Of a DNA stretch of 64,000 nucleotides, positions 8,701-16,920 are shown piece by piece (position 1 is the stretch's first letter; every line of letters begins with the position of its first letter). A program made the translations under genes and the position numbers. Origin of the DNA: Echinicola marina (GTDB lineage: Bacteria; Bacteroidota; Bacteroidia; Cytophagales; Cyclobacteriaceae); the NCBI RefSeq assembly GCF_020463795.1, contig NZ_CP080025.1, forward strand, positions 313,001-377,000, in the 5' to 3' direction. The notes beneath the pieces are model-generated. The model searched no databases. It was not told the origin of the DNA and worked only from the letters and a program-made list of their open reading frames with translations.

Positions 8701-11383
8701 TACCAACAACCTAGGACTACCTTCCTATGTCCAAAACTCGGGAAGCAATGTCCCAGATCCTGAAATCGCCGGTCCCGACAGGGTTTGCTTGGAAGATGGC
8801 CAGGCTTTTGTAGAATTTGAAGGAGCTGGTGAGCCTGATATTGACTTCTATAACTGGACCATTACCGATAGCAATAACGCTACCATTTTCACCTACAGTG
8901 GTGAAGGGGATGATTTTCAAAACATGGAGTATACCTTTGACTCAGCAGGCGTCTATACGGTCTTATTGGACGTGGAAAGATGTGGTAATCCTGATTATTA
9001 TGCTGGCAGTCTGGAAATAGAAGTGGTAGCTCCCCCAACGATCACACTCCAGGATGACATTACGCTTTGTGCAGGAAATACGGTAACCCTTACAGCAATA
9101 GACGGCTACGATCCCAATGAGGGGCTTTACACATTTGAATGGATCAATGCGCAGGGTGAGATCCTAGGAGATAGTACGTCCAATTCCATAGATGTTTCGG
9201 AAGAAAGCATCTATACCGTAACAGTCAATCATATCATTCCGGCAGACGCAGACTCCACCTTTCAGTCATGCCCGGCCAGCTCATCAGTCTTTGTGGGGCC
9301 TGCATTTGACTTTGAACTTACTCAGGATGCAGAGGAATCATGTTATGAGGAAAATTATATCAACTTTGCTCCCGACACCCCTGTAAGTGGTGAATGGTCC
9401 TATCAGGTACAAGGAAGTACCGACCCTCCTACAATGCTGGGAACAGGATTTGAATGGGAAATAAATGTGGAAAGCCTACCTGGACCAGACCTATATGATA
9501 TTATATTTAGAGCCGAAGACCCTATTCTTCCGGGTTGTGTGGTCGAGAAAAGGGTAGAACTTCGAGTGGACCCACTACCTGAATTCACCACCACTATTCT
9601 CAACAATGCCAGTGATTGTGCCACAGCAGATGGAAGTTTTGAAATCACCATGATGTCAGATGCACAAACGGTCACTGTAGAAGAAACAGGAGATAGCTTC
9701 ACCAATGTAACTGACGGCCAAACTTTAGGCCCCATTACTGACCTTTTACCTGGAGTATACACCATAACTGCAGAGAATGATGGCTGTAAATTCATCGAAA
9801 CAGTAAGCATCGAAAACCAAAACCCACCGGCAGGCTTTGAATATACTGTTACCGCTAATCCAGAAGAATGCGATGCAAATGGCATTGCGAATGGCAGTTT
9901 GATCATTACCTTGACAGGAAACATCTCCAACGGATCATACACCATCATCAATGAAGATGATGGAGAGCAACTCACCGGTACGATCTCAGGCAGCGTTACA
10001 GTCCCCCTTTCAGATGGCACCTATGCCCTTGAAGTTTCGGACCCTAATAATTGCGCTGTTCCTGATCCACAAAATTATGTGATCGACCCTAAAGTTCCTG
10101 TAGGCTTTACCGTTCCATCCAATCCGGTAGCCTGTGAGGCATTCTATTTTACTCCTGAACCTGCCGTAGGCATAAATTATACCATTACAGGACCAGCGGG
10201 TACAATTATTTCGCCCGAAGCCAATGGTGTTTATATCCTTGATATAGAGGGATTGTACACGGTATTTGGAGAGGATCCGAATGGAATTGATTGCCCTAGA
10301 ACCAGGGAAATGAACCTCACCATCAATGACCAAGTTCAATTTACCCTGCCGGCACCCGATTATGATTGTGATGATGGAGCACTGTACACTGCTGAATTGG
10401 GGCCTGGGCTGAATCCTTCGGACTATATTTTCCTCTGGAGAAATTCCATTGGAGAGATAGTAGGTAGAAACCAAAGCTTTTCTTCAAGTATTGAGGGCAA
10501 CTATTCCTTGGATGTTCAGCCTAAAATTGGTACTCCATGCCCCCAAGCCCCTATCGAGTTTGTCGTGGAGCCGCTGCCAGAAAACGTTGATATCCAACTT
10601 AACTTGACAAACCCAATATGTGATGGTAATTCTGTGGCCACACTTACGGCCACTTATCCTGAACTGGGAAATATCCAAGCCGAAACGCGCTGGTTTACGG
10701 TAGACAATAATAATATCAGCACCTATATACCAGGGCTGGATGGTATGGATGAAATAACTGTAACTGAACCGGGCACCTATCGCGTAAGACTGATAGCGGA
10801 AGCATTTGGCAGATTATGCTCTATTGGAAATGATAAAATAACAGTATTGGCCTCTGAGAACCGTCCTCCAATATTAGATGACACCTATACCATCTGTGCC
10901 ATTGAAGGGGTGACAGAAACTTTAGATTCATTGGGTAATTGGGATACCTTTGAATGGTATCTTGACGATGAACTGGTGAGCACAGATTCCATTTTCACCC
11001 CGACCTTGCCAGGTAATTACACTTTAATGTTAAGTGACATTGCAGGCTGCTCTTTTGTGGATACCTTTGAGGTCATAGAAGACTGTAGACTAAGAATCGT
11101 CTTCCCTGAAGCACTTATTCCTGAAGATCCCAACAGAAACTTTGTCGTATACGTCAATGACTTCGTTGATGAAATCAGTGTATTGATCTATAATAGATGG
11201 GGAGAATTGATCAAACATTGTATAGAACAAAATGTGCCAGGAAACTCTCCTTTCTGTACTTGGGACGGCACCGTAAATGGTAAAAAAGTCCCCGTAGGAA
11301 CCTATCCGGTCATTATTAAGTTTAATAGCGAAGAACAAAATATAGAGAGAACCATAAAAAAAGCTATAGTAGTAGTAGAATAA
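5774..11383 (+). CDS. Large T9SS substrate with type B (gliding-motility-associated) C-terminal domain
   Basis: 1869 residues. An N-terminal hydrophobic signal segment ends at ...NSFSQ. There are two related WD/propeller-like modules. The first (about 38-420) starts NNNEWIFGYCGPG and contains GEPLFYTNGELVY; the second (about 605-970) starts NNIWYFGNGAG and contains GQVLFYTDGQTVWD. A glycine-rich linker (about 523-542) separates them. PKD/Ig-like domains with paired cysteines follow from about 1000 onward. The last ~95 residues (VFPEALIPEDPNRNFVVYV... VLIYNRWGELI ... WDGTVNGKKVPVGTYPVII) are the gliding-motility-associated CHU_C/type B sorting domain that targets proteins through the type IX system to the surface. 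Probably a cell-surface or released adhesin; the ligand is unknown. yaaA begins only 4 bp downstream. Confidence 0.9.
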   Translation: MKRTPIYINFRLIYIYYGIILCLLFTNNSFSQGYNNNEWIFGYCGPGTENNYISFGKGDTPNVNTLPGSVVVGQNNNAIAIDPITGEPLFYTNGELVYNYLNEPIQGAPNGINGDFDGSQTVAIAPLNYDPEGEQTYYTFYLSPSGQLQYAVMDMNAQGSAPANSPPAGEVSSLDQVIGPASGAVTVVKTPDSPSYLISFEGGELVSREINDVEGDFIITDNQVISNTPERMVFDESTGKLIIIPGDPSSPLTVLDFDTGTGTFSNPQTIDQSIGAPSSEYGGASLSPDGNSIYFSKGNELLRIPIDDLSAAPEIIPTPPSSNTETIEQIMDVKVGPDGQLYYIYQESNNDAYYVGTLENPDETDPTLLTVDENPFNGTDFCGGIFPSFAPNSDLDVSVDFTWMPQMPCMNNPLQLTSLLNPPNIPVSSYAWEVLPPPTDQDGEEIELDLTEEHLLLPADATGEQNITVNLTVTLADGSTETVSYPITFQENNLQASFTPSDTTTCLTCLDLNEMLDVQSGEEGQGGGSGGGGIGGGGQGGGSTYEYFWSNKKEEGWIAEGANEVCEPGTYWVLAREPGSSCYVYAETTVKMWDPVANEKVNDQTNNIWYFGNGAGLDFNPDPDDPNAPVPRPVEDPGFTWDLPAGTTTISDQAGQVLFYTDGQTVWDLNGNPMQGGEDIGGDNSASQSVIAVKVPQEQTLYYLFTTESASGGSNQVKFSLVDIKGENQQGIGSVVSGNNFLFDPATEQSAAISSGDTTWVMFHEMGNNTFRAYPVTSQGVGQSINSSVGSNHDFGTGVGAMKFSPDGEKLAVTVVDANGCSKVDVFDFDEQTGELSEYATIDLGCDDEVYGLEFGSDSNKIFVSYQNGEGIEEIPIQGVTLTDDTDPNNPVTSVCPNCFENANSQAAIEQCIQDSRTTLSGSSGSNLGALQMGPDGQIYVSVVGAPQVGTIQPGNDCNTSFYNEQGPTTSLDGSATNNLGLPSYVQNSGSNVPDPEIAGPDRVCLEDGQAFVEFEGAGEPDIDFYNWTITDSNNATIFTYSGEGDDFQNMEYTFDSAGVYTVLLDVERCGNPDYYAGSLEIEVVAPPTITLQDDITLCAGNTVTLTAIDGYDPNEGLYTFEWINAQGEILGDSTSNSIDVSEESIYTVTVNHIIPADADSTFQSCPASSSVFVGPAFDFELTQDAEESCYEENYINFAPDTPVSGEWSYQVQGSTDPPTMLGTGFEWEINVESLPGPDLYDIIFRAEDPILPGCVVEKRVELRVDPLPEFTTTILNNASDCATADGSFEITMMSDAQTVTVEETGDSFTNVTDGQTLGPITDLLPGVYTITAENDGCKFIETVSIENQNPPAGFEYTVTANPEECDANGIANGSLIITLTGNISNGSYTIINEDDGEQLTGTISGSVTVPLSDGTYALEVSDPNNCAVPDPQNYVIDPKVPVGFTVPSNPVACEAFYFTPEPAVGINYTITGPAGTIISPEANGVYILDIEGLYTVFGEDPNGIDCPRTREMNLTINDQVQFTLPAPDYDCDDGALYTAELGPGLNPSDYIFLWRNSIGEIVGRNQSFSSSIEGNYSLDVQPKIGTPCPQAPIEFVVEPLPENVDIQLNLTNPICDGNSVATLTATYPELGNIQAETRWFTVDNNNISTYIPGLDGMDEITVTEPGTYRVRLIAEAFGRLCSIGNDKITVLASENRPPILDDTYTICAIEGVTETLDSLGNWDTFEWYLDDELVSTDSIFTPTLPGNYTLMLSDIAGCSFVDTFEVIEDCRLRIVFPEALIPEDPNRNFVVYVNDFVDEISVLIYNRWGELIKHCIEQNVPGNSPFCTWDGTVNGKKVPVGTYPVIIKFNSEEQNIERTIKKAIVVVE

Positions 11384-11387
11384 AAAT

Positions 11388-12140
11388 ATGATTGCAATAA
11401 TATCCCCCGCTAAAACTCTTGATCTTAGCACCACTGATATTTCCTTGGCATCCCAGCCTGATTTTAAATCTGATATCAAAGCCTTGGTATCCATCATGAA
11501 AAAAAAATCCTCCTCAGACATCCAAAAGTTGATGAAGGTAAGTGAAAACATTGCCCAGCTCAATGAGGAAAGATACCAAAATTTCAGTGCTGACTTTAAC
11601 GTAGAAAATTCCAAGCAGGCACTTTTGGCCTTCAAAGGTGATGTGTACAAAAGCATGGATGTAGATAACTATTCCGAAGAAGACCTGAACTTTGCACAGG
11701 AGCACCTTAGGATTCTTTCAGGACTTTATGGTTTGCTAAAGCCAATGGACCTAATACAACCTTATAGATTGGAAATGGGTATTTCCCTGAAAAATAAAAA
11801 AGGTAAGAACCTTTATGAATACTGGGGAACAAAGATTTCCAAAGCCTTAAATGAATTGGCTCAAGGAGAAGCTATCATTAACCTCGCTTCTCAAGAATAC
11901 GCCAAAGCTGTTGACAAAAAATCCTTGAAATCACGATTGATCAATGTAAATTTTAAAGAACATAGGGATGGTAAATACAAGATCATCGGCATCTTTGCCA
12001 AGCAAGCAAGGGGCTTAATGGCTGACTATATCATCAAAAACCAAATTACTGAGCCAGAGAAAATCAAACTATTTAATGTGGATGGATATGAATTTTCTGC
12101 TCCACAAAGCACGGAAAACGAATGGATCTTCGTTAGATAA
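11388..12140 (+). CDS. yaaA: Peroxide stress protein YaaA (DUF328 family)
   Basis: 250 residues, the normal family length. It begins with the conserved MIAIISPAKTLDL and contains the core FKGDVYKSMD and LRILSGLYGLLKPMDLIQPYRLEMG, near the DNA-binding and helix-hairpin-helix-like region described for E. coli YaaA. In E. coli YaaA limits intracellular iron and DNA damage during peroxide stress. It is a cytosolic single-domain protein. The start lies 4 bp after the stop of the large T9SS substrate, so read-through transcription is likely even though the functions look unrelated. Confidence 0.93.
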   Translation: MIAIISPAKTLDLSTTDISLASQPDFKSDIKALVSIMKKKSSSDIQKLMKVSENIAQLNEERYQNFSADFNVENSKQALLAFKGDVYKSMDVDNYSEEDLNFAQEHLRILSGLYGLLKPMDLIQPYRLEMGISLKNKKGKNLYEYWGTKISKALNELAQGEAIINLASQEYAKAVDKKSLKSRLINVNFKEHRDGKYKIIGIFAKQARGLMADYIIKNQITEPEKIKLFNVDGYEFSAPQSTENEWIFVR

Positions 12141-12166
12141 GTAATTGAAGTCCTAACTCAAGTAAG

Positions 12167-12203
12167 GCCAGCGGGAAAGCACTTAGTCCAACCTGCTGGC
12201 TTT
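12167..12203 (+). terminator. Possible weak terminator after yaaA
   Basis: A hairpin with arms 12167-12175 (GCCAGCGGG) and 12192-12200 (CCTGCTGGC), one mismatch, is followed by only three T. It separates yaaA from the RlpA-like gene. The short T-run makes efficient termination uncertain. Confidence 0.4.
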
Positions 12204-12221
12204 AGTATTTATTGCCCAAAA

Positions 12222-12587
12222 ATGAAAAAAGAAATAAGCCTGTTGATGCTCATAGGACTATTGATTTTCAGTTCATGCGCCAGTATTACCAAACATAGCG
12301 CAAGAAGTGAAAAAGGCCTTGCCAGCTATTATGCCAATAAGTTCGACGGAAGAAAAACTGCAAGTGGTGAACGCTATCATCACAGCAAATTGACGGCTGC
12401 GCATAGAAGCCTGCCGTTTGGGACTATGGTAACAGTGGAAAACCTTAGAAACGGAAAAACGGTAAAAGTCAGAATTAATGATAGAGGGCCTTTTGTCTCC
12501 GGCCGGGTAATCGACCTTTCCAAAAAAGCAGCAAAAAGAATCGACATGATACGGGATGGAGTGGTTCCAGTCAGGATAAAATATTAG
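12222..12587 (+). CDS. rlpA: RlpA-like septal-ring/lytic transglycosylase lipoprotein
   Basis: 121 residues. The signal peptide ends with the lipobox FSSCA (Cys19). The mature domain is a complete double-psi beta-barrel: [21 protein letters not shown], then [21 protein letters not shown], then [18 protein letters not shown], which carries the conserved Asp of the DPBB fold. In Pseudomonas RlpA cleaves denuded glycan strands during cell separation. This protein lacks the C-terminal SPOR domain that anchors the longer RlpA proteins at the septum, so localisation may differ. The gene is convergent with pgk, with a strong pgk terminator between them. Confidence 0.88.
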   Translation: MKKEISLLMLIGLLIFSSCASITKHSARSEKGLASYYANKFDGRKTASGERYHHSKLTAAHRSLPFGTMVTVENLRNGKTVKVRINDRGPFVSGRVIDLSKKAAKRIDMIRDGVVPVRIKY

Positions 12588-12628
12588 CAAGCAACTGTTC
12601 ACCAAATTGTTACAATAACCTGATCGAC

Positions 12629-12658
12629 AAAAAAAGGCTGCCTCATAAGAAGCAGCCC
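12629..12658 (-). terminator. Rho-independent terminator of pgk
   Basis: On the minus strand the stem GGCTGC/GCAGCC (arms 12652-12657 and 12636-12641, 10-nt loop) is followed by seven T (complement of 12629-12635). It sits 30 bp past the pgk stop codon. Confidence 0.85.
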
Positions 12659-12689
12659 TAACAGTTATAGTCACTAAATTTTAAGAATA

Positions 12690-13889
12690 TTAAGGTTCCA
12701 AGGCTTTTACACCAGGAAGCTCTTTGCCTTCCATATATTCCAGTAGAGCTCCTCCACCGGTGGAAACAAAAGACACATCTTCTCCTAATCCAAACTTATT
12801 CACTGCAGCAGCAGAATCACCACCACCGATCAAGCTAAATGCTCCTGCTTTGGTTGCCTCCACAACTGCATCAGCAATCGCCTTGGTGCCTTTGTCAAAG
12901 CTGGACATTTCAAATACACCCATTGGACCATTCCAAAGGATTGTTTTAGAGTTTTTCACCACGTCAGCAAAAAGGACCCTAGTTTCTTCTCCAATATCCA
13001 AGCCCATCCATCCGTCAGGAATTTGTCCGCTTTTAGAAGTTCCTTGTTCAGCATCATTGGCAAAATCAGTAGAGATCACATTATCCAATGGTAAATAAAG
13101 GTTAACCCCCTTTGCCTTTGCTTTTTCTACCAATTCCAGCGTCAATGGCATTTTATCTTCTTCCAATAAAGAATCACCAATGGTTCCTCCTTTTGCTTTA
13201 GCAAAGGTATAAGACATACCTCCACCAATGATCAGGTTATCCACCTTGTCCATCAATTTCTCGATGATCAAGATTTTATCGGAGATTTTTGCCCCTCCCA
13301 TGATGGCCGTAAATGGCCTCACTGGATTGCCCAACACCTTATCAGCATTTTCCAATTCAGAGAGCATCAAATAACCACATACTTTATCATTGAAATACTC
13401 AGCCACAATAGCTGTAGAAGCATGTGCACGGTGAGCAGTACCGAAGGCATCATTTACATAAATATCTCCAAGGCCAGCCAATTTCTGGGCAAACTCAGCA
13501 TCACCTTTCGTTTCTTCTTTATAGAATCTCAAGTTTTCCAAAAGTAAAACTTCACCTCCTTTAAGGCCTGCAGCCAATTGTTTTGCTTCATCACCAACAC
13601 AATCAGGCGCAAATTTCACAGGACGGTCCAAAGCCTTTTCCAAATCCAATAAAATATGCTTTAGAGAGAATTTGTCCTCAGGCCCCTCCTTGGGACGACC
13701 AAGGTGGGACATCAAAATCACGCCACCACCATCTTTCAAAATTTTGTTGATGGTCGGCAAAGCTGCCTGGATCCTGGTATCATCTGTTACATTGAAATCA
13801 CCGTCCAATGGAACATTGAAATCTACTCTTACTAGGGCTTTTTTACCTTCAAAGCTAAGGTTATCAACAGATTTTATCCTACTGTTCAT
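12690..13889 (-). CDS. pgk: Phosphoglycerate kinase
   Basis: 399 residues, the standard bacterial length. It converts 1,3-bisphosphoglycerate and ADP to 3-phosphoglycerate and ATP in glycolysis, and the reverse in gluconeogenesis. Visible signatures are the substrate-binding [12 protein letters not shown] near the N-terminus, LMSHLGRPK, the basic-patch arginines in [12 protein letters not shown] and [19 protein letters not shown], and the nucleotide-binding C-terminal [13 protein letters not shown] and [15 protein letters not shown]. It ends at a clear terminator and probably forms a single-gene unit. Confidence 0.98.
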   Translation of the reverse strand: MNSRIKSVDNLSFEGKKALVRVDFNVPLDGDFNVTDDTRIQAALPTINKILKDGGGVILMSHLGRPKEGPEDKFSLKHILLDLEKALDRPVKFAPDCVGDEAKQLAAGLKGGEVLLLENLRFYKEETKGDAEFAQKLAGLGDIYVNDAFGTAHRAHASTAIVAEYFNDKVCGYLMLSELENADKVLGNPVRPFTAIMGGAKISDKILIIEKLMDKVDNLIIGGGMSYTFAKAKGGTIGDSLLEEDKMPLTLELVEKAKAKGVNLYLPLDNVISTDFANDAEQGTSKSGQIPDGWMGLDIGEETRVLFADVVKNSKTILWNGPMGVFEMSSFDKGTKAIADAVVEATKAGAFSLIGGGDSAAAVNKFGLGEDVSFVSTGGGALLEYMEGKELPGVKALEP

Positions 13890-13941
13890 GGTTAAATAGG
13901 TTTTAATATGATTTTTAATTTCTAATATAATTTGAAAAAAG

Positions 13942-14904
13942 CTATTTGGCAGAAGCTCTTCTCAGACGGTCATTGATCGCTTTGCCCAGCCCCTTTTCGG
14001 GCAGCTCCTCTGACAAAATCACCGACACATCCTGTTGGTCCAAATATCGCATGGCAGCAAATAGTTGCTGGGCGGCCTCCTTAAAATCCCCCTTTTCACT
14101 AAGCACAATTTGATTTCCCTCAGCAATACCTTCATATTTCTTCTGAAAGCTCAACACTCCAAATTGCTTTCCCTTTTCCATATAATAAGGTACCAATTGT
14201 TCTAAATCTCCCAAAATAAAAGGCTTCCTAGGCGCATAATGACTTTTTAGCATCCCTGGAGATTTTGGATTACTGCTAGACTGCGGTAAAATCAACACAT
14301 TTCCTACCACCTCTTTGATGGCTGACACTTCCACGCCCCCAAGCCTGTAAATGATAATTTGCCCCTCTTCTACTCCCACAATGGTACTCTCCAATCCCAC
14401 CTCACACTTTCCTCCATCTAGCACATATGGAATCTTACCTTCCAACTGATCCACTACATGGGATGCTTGGGTAGGGCTAATATAACCAAATGGATTGGCA
14501 CTTGGTGCAGCCAAAGGAAAATCCAGGGATAATAATAACGCTCTGGTCAATGGATGGCTAGGCACCCTAACCGCCACCTGATCCAAACCACTGGTCACCA
14601 AATCGGGAACAACATTCTTTTTGGGCAACAATAGCGTGAGTGGTCCCGGCCAAAACCTATCTGCCAATTCTACTAATTCAGGTAATAATCCAGTAGTATA
14701 AGACTGGATCTGATCTACGCTGCCTGTATGAACGATCAAAGGATCAAAGCTAGGCCTATTCTTGGTTTCAAAAATCTTAGTAACCGCCTCAGGATTTAAG
14801 GCATTTCCTGCGAGACCATAAACCGTTTCCGTAGGTATTCCTACTAGATCTCCTGCCTCTAGGATCTCCTTTGCCTTGGTTATATCTTTTCCGATCGTTG
14901 TCAT
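13942..14904 (-). CDS. L-threonylcarbamoyladenylate synthase (Sua5/YwlC type)
   Basis: 320 residues. It makes threonylcarbamoyl-AMP from threonine, bicarbonate and ATP for the universal t6A37 modification of ANN-reading tRNAs. The N-terminal ~200 residues are the YrdC-like catalytic domain: [55 protein letters not shown], and [15 protein letters not shown]. The following ~110 residues form a Sua5 domain ([17 protein letters not shown] linker). The two-domain form is the Sua5 type rather than the short TsaC. The start codon overlaps the stop of the upstream TPR lipoprotein gene by 4 bases (ATGA), indicating translational coupling. Confidence 0.93.
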   Translation of the reverse strand: MTTIGKDITKAKEILEAGDLVGIPTETVYGLAGNALNPEAVTKIFETKNRPSFDPLIVHTGSVDQIQSYTTGLLPELVELADRFWPGPLTLLLPKKNVVPDLVTSGLDQVAVRVPSHPLTRALLLSLDFPLAAPSANPFGYISPTQASHVVDQLEGKIPYVLDGGKCEVGLESTIVGVEEGQIIIYRLGGVEVSAIKEVVGNVLILPQSSSNPKSPGMLKSHYAPRKPFILGDLEQLVPYYMEKGKQFGVLSFQKKYEGIAEGNQIVLSEKGDFKEAAQQLFAAMRYLDQQDVSVILSEELPEKGLGKAINDRLRRASAK

Positions 14905-15641
14905 TCAGAAGCTGTATCACAAAATTCATCAATCCATTCCTGAGCATCTGAATACCCAAGACTCAAGGCCTTCTTCAGGTGCATGCAGCCTTCTTCTTTC
15001 TTTCCCAGTGCGCTCATTTGGGTAACACCAAGGAGGTAAAAAGCAGGGCCATTTTGGTCATCAAGCGCCACCGCTCTTTCCAAGGCATTAATGGCTTCTA
15101 AGGGATTATTATTTCCCAATAGGGCTTTTGCTCGGTTAAAATGTACTAAAGCCTGATTGGGATCCACCTGTAAGGCCATATCAAAATCCAGGATAGCATC
15201 TTCATATTGCTCCATACCTAGCAATGCCAGGCCGCGATTATAATAAATATCTGTTTGGTTGGGGTCAAGGGCACTGGCCATATTATAATTTTTGACCGCA
15301 TTCTTAAACTCCTTTTTTTCCAGGAGTGCATTGCCTAAATTCAAATAAGGCTTATAAGAAGTAGAATCTATTTCCTTGGAAGTCTCAAAAGCAGCTATTG
15401 CCTCATCCCATTGCTCCAGTTCAAAAAAGGCTACCCCCCTGGCATTATGGGCCGCGGTATTCTTTGAATTTTTCACGATCACTTTATCAAAATAACTGAT
15501 CGCTTCTTGGTAATTTCCACTTCGCAGTTCTTTGACTCCCGCATCGTAAAGTTCCTGCTCTGAAGGGGAGCAAGCCCAAAACATCAACATCAGCAAAGGC
15601 AATATTAGTAATTTTCTCACTTTTGGTAATTTTTCAGACAA
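14901..15641 (-). CDS. Tetratricopeptide-repeat lipoprotein
   Basis: 246 residues. A signal peptide with lipobox MFWAC (Cys24) is followed by about six TPR units between residues 28 and 230 (for example YDAGVKELRSGNYQEAISYF and FNRAKALLGNNNPLEAINAL). TPR arrays bind protein partners; the partner is unknown. It is probably anchored in the envelope facing the periplasm. The gene is translationally coupled (ATGA overlap) to the tRNA t6A enzyme downstream, which looks like an operon of convenience. Confidence 0.88.
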   Translation of the reverse strand: MSEKLPKVRKLLILPLLMLMFWACSPSEQELYDAGVKELRSGNYQEAISYFDKVIVKNSKNTAAHNARGVAFFELEQWDEAIAAFETSKEIDSTSYKPYLNLGNALLEKKEFKNAVKNYNMASALDPNQTDIYYNRGLALLGMEQYEDAILDFDMALQVDPNQALVHFNRAKALLGNNNPLEAINALERAVALDDQNGPAFYLLGVTQMSALGKKEEGCMHLKKALSLGYSDAQEWIDEFCDTASE

Positions 15642-15782
15642 AGATAAGAATTATAAATGATCTGACAGATTATTAGAACAATCTTTACCAAATATCTAAC
15701 AACCAGTCATAATCAATCAATTAGCAACCTCAAAAAAACAGCATGCCCAGCAGCCCAAATCCTAAAATGAAAGATAAACTTA

Positions 15783-16334
15783 TTAAAAAACCAATTCTGA
15801 TTTGCTGGTTTTTTCCAACATCCTAATGATAGAATCATTACTATTCACCACATCAGGAACAGTCTCAAAGCTCACCCAGGCCAAATCCTTACTTTCCTCG
15901 CTAATGGTCAAGGGCTCGTCCATGGCAGCTTCCACCAGAAATCGCACATCATAATGGTAATGCTGCTGCTCTTTGGCATTGGCTGGAATCAAATGCTTAT
16001 CAATATCAAAAATAAAGGAATCCACCAGCTTTAATGAAATCAATCCGCTTTCCTCTTTTGCTTCGGTCATGGCCACCTCCATCAGGTTATCGTTTCCATC
16101 TGCATGTCCGCCCAATTGCAACCAGCGATTTAATTTTCTATGGTGTGTCAGCAGCGCATGGGTCCTGGTTTTGTTCACTATCCATGCCGACGCAGTAAAA
16201 TGCCCTTCTGACCTCTCCCTTGAAAAGGCCATTGGATCATCTGCAAGTGCTATAAAGTCATTGATAAAAGATTTTTCCTCCTCAAATGGAGTCCGGTAAT
16301 TGTTTAATATTTTCTTAAGTCCTTCTCTATTCAT
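15783..16334 (-). CDS. Nudix hydrolase
   Basis: 183 residues from the ATG at 16334. An upstream ATG at 16376 would overlap the preceding gene by 50 bp, while 16334 gives an 8-bp overlap and a typical family start (MNREGLKKILNNY). The Nudix region is LGGHADGNDNLMEVAMTEAKEESGL (about residues 79-103). The EAKEESG helix keeps the catalytic glutamates, but the usual Arg of the REUXEE motif is replaced by Ala-Lys. The family removes nucleoside diphosphate-linked moieties; the substrate cannot be told from sequence. It is the last gene of a likely operon with the upstream hypothetical gene and recQ. Confidence 0.85.
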   Translation of the reverse strand: MNREGLKKILNNYRTPFEEEKSFINDFIALADDPMAFSRERSEGHFTASAWIVNKTRTHALLTHHRKLNRWLQLGGHADGNDNLMEVAMTEAKEESGLISLKLVDSFIFDIDKHLIPANAKEQQHYHYDVRFLVEAAMDEPLTISEESKDLAWVSFETVPDVVNSNDSIIRMLEKTSKSELVF

Positions 16335-16920
16335 GTTTATTGGGGTGATTAAATATTGCTTCAATAAAGGAATCAAACGATTTGGCTTTGGTATACAGCC
16401 TGTCAGAATAAACCGTGACGAGGATTTTTATCATCTGGGGCTGATGGTTAACCAATACTTTTTCGATAGTAACATTTCCAAAAAGCTGCTCCGTTTGATC
16501 CGCCATTAAGGTTGGCTTGGGCTTAAGGTATTGCTTCTCTGTAATATTGATTCCCTGCTTCTTTTCTTGAACAGATCGTTCAATACTTACACGATCATAT
16601 CCTAAAGCTAACATTCGCTCGCCAAATGCAAAGAAAAGCTGGTAAAAATTTTCGGAATTAAAGGGAAAATCATAAAAAATTGCGATTCCATTGGCGTATG
16701 GCGAACGGTATATCTGAATTTCAGGATTTGATACTTCTCCTATTTTCTCCAAATGGTAACTGGAATAAATAGATTCAAATAACTTTTTCCCCTCTGCTGA
16801 TCTCATCCATTGCTGTACATTGGCTTTGTCCTCAGGGCCATATTTCGCGTTTTCCCGATGACTGATCGTCTCCTTATCCTTTGGAAAAAGCTTATTCAAG
16901 ATATTTTCTACAAATGTCAT
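16327..16920 (-). CDS. Conserved hypothetical protein (unknown function)
   Basis: 197 residues, no signal peptide or membrane segment, mixed alpha/beta character. I do not recognise a domain. It overlaps recQ by 4 bases upstream (16917-16920) and the Nudix gene by about 8 bases downstream, so all three are probably translated as one coupled unit. Charged N-terminal helix (about 15-40) and an aromatic-rich middle (IAIFYDFPFNSENFYQLFFAFG) are the only notable features. Confidence 0.75.
   Translation of the reverse strand: MTFVENILNKLFPKDKETISHRENAKYGPEDKANVQQWMRSAEGKKLFESIYSSYHLEKIGEVSNPEIQIYRSPYANGIAIFYDFPFNSENFYQLFFAFGERMLALGYDRVSIERSVQEKKQGINITEKQYLKPKPTLMADQTEQLFGNVTIEKVLVNHQPQMIKILVTVYSDRLYTKAKSFDSFIEAIFNHPNKHE

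Noticed and set aside
9403-10474. Long minus-strand open frames inside the 1869-residue protein gene
   Set aside because: They lie wholly antisense to a clear gene with signal peptide and sorting domain and show no domain features.
11090-11656. 188-codon minus-strand frame over the end of the T9SS substrate and yaaA
   Set aside because: Antisense to two well-supported genes, with composition typical of a shadow frame.
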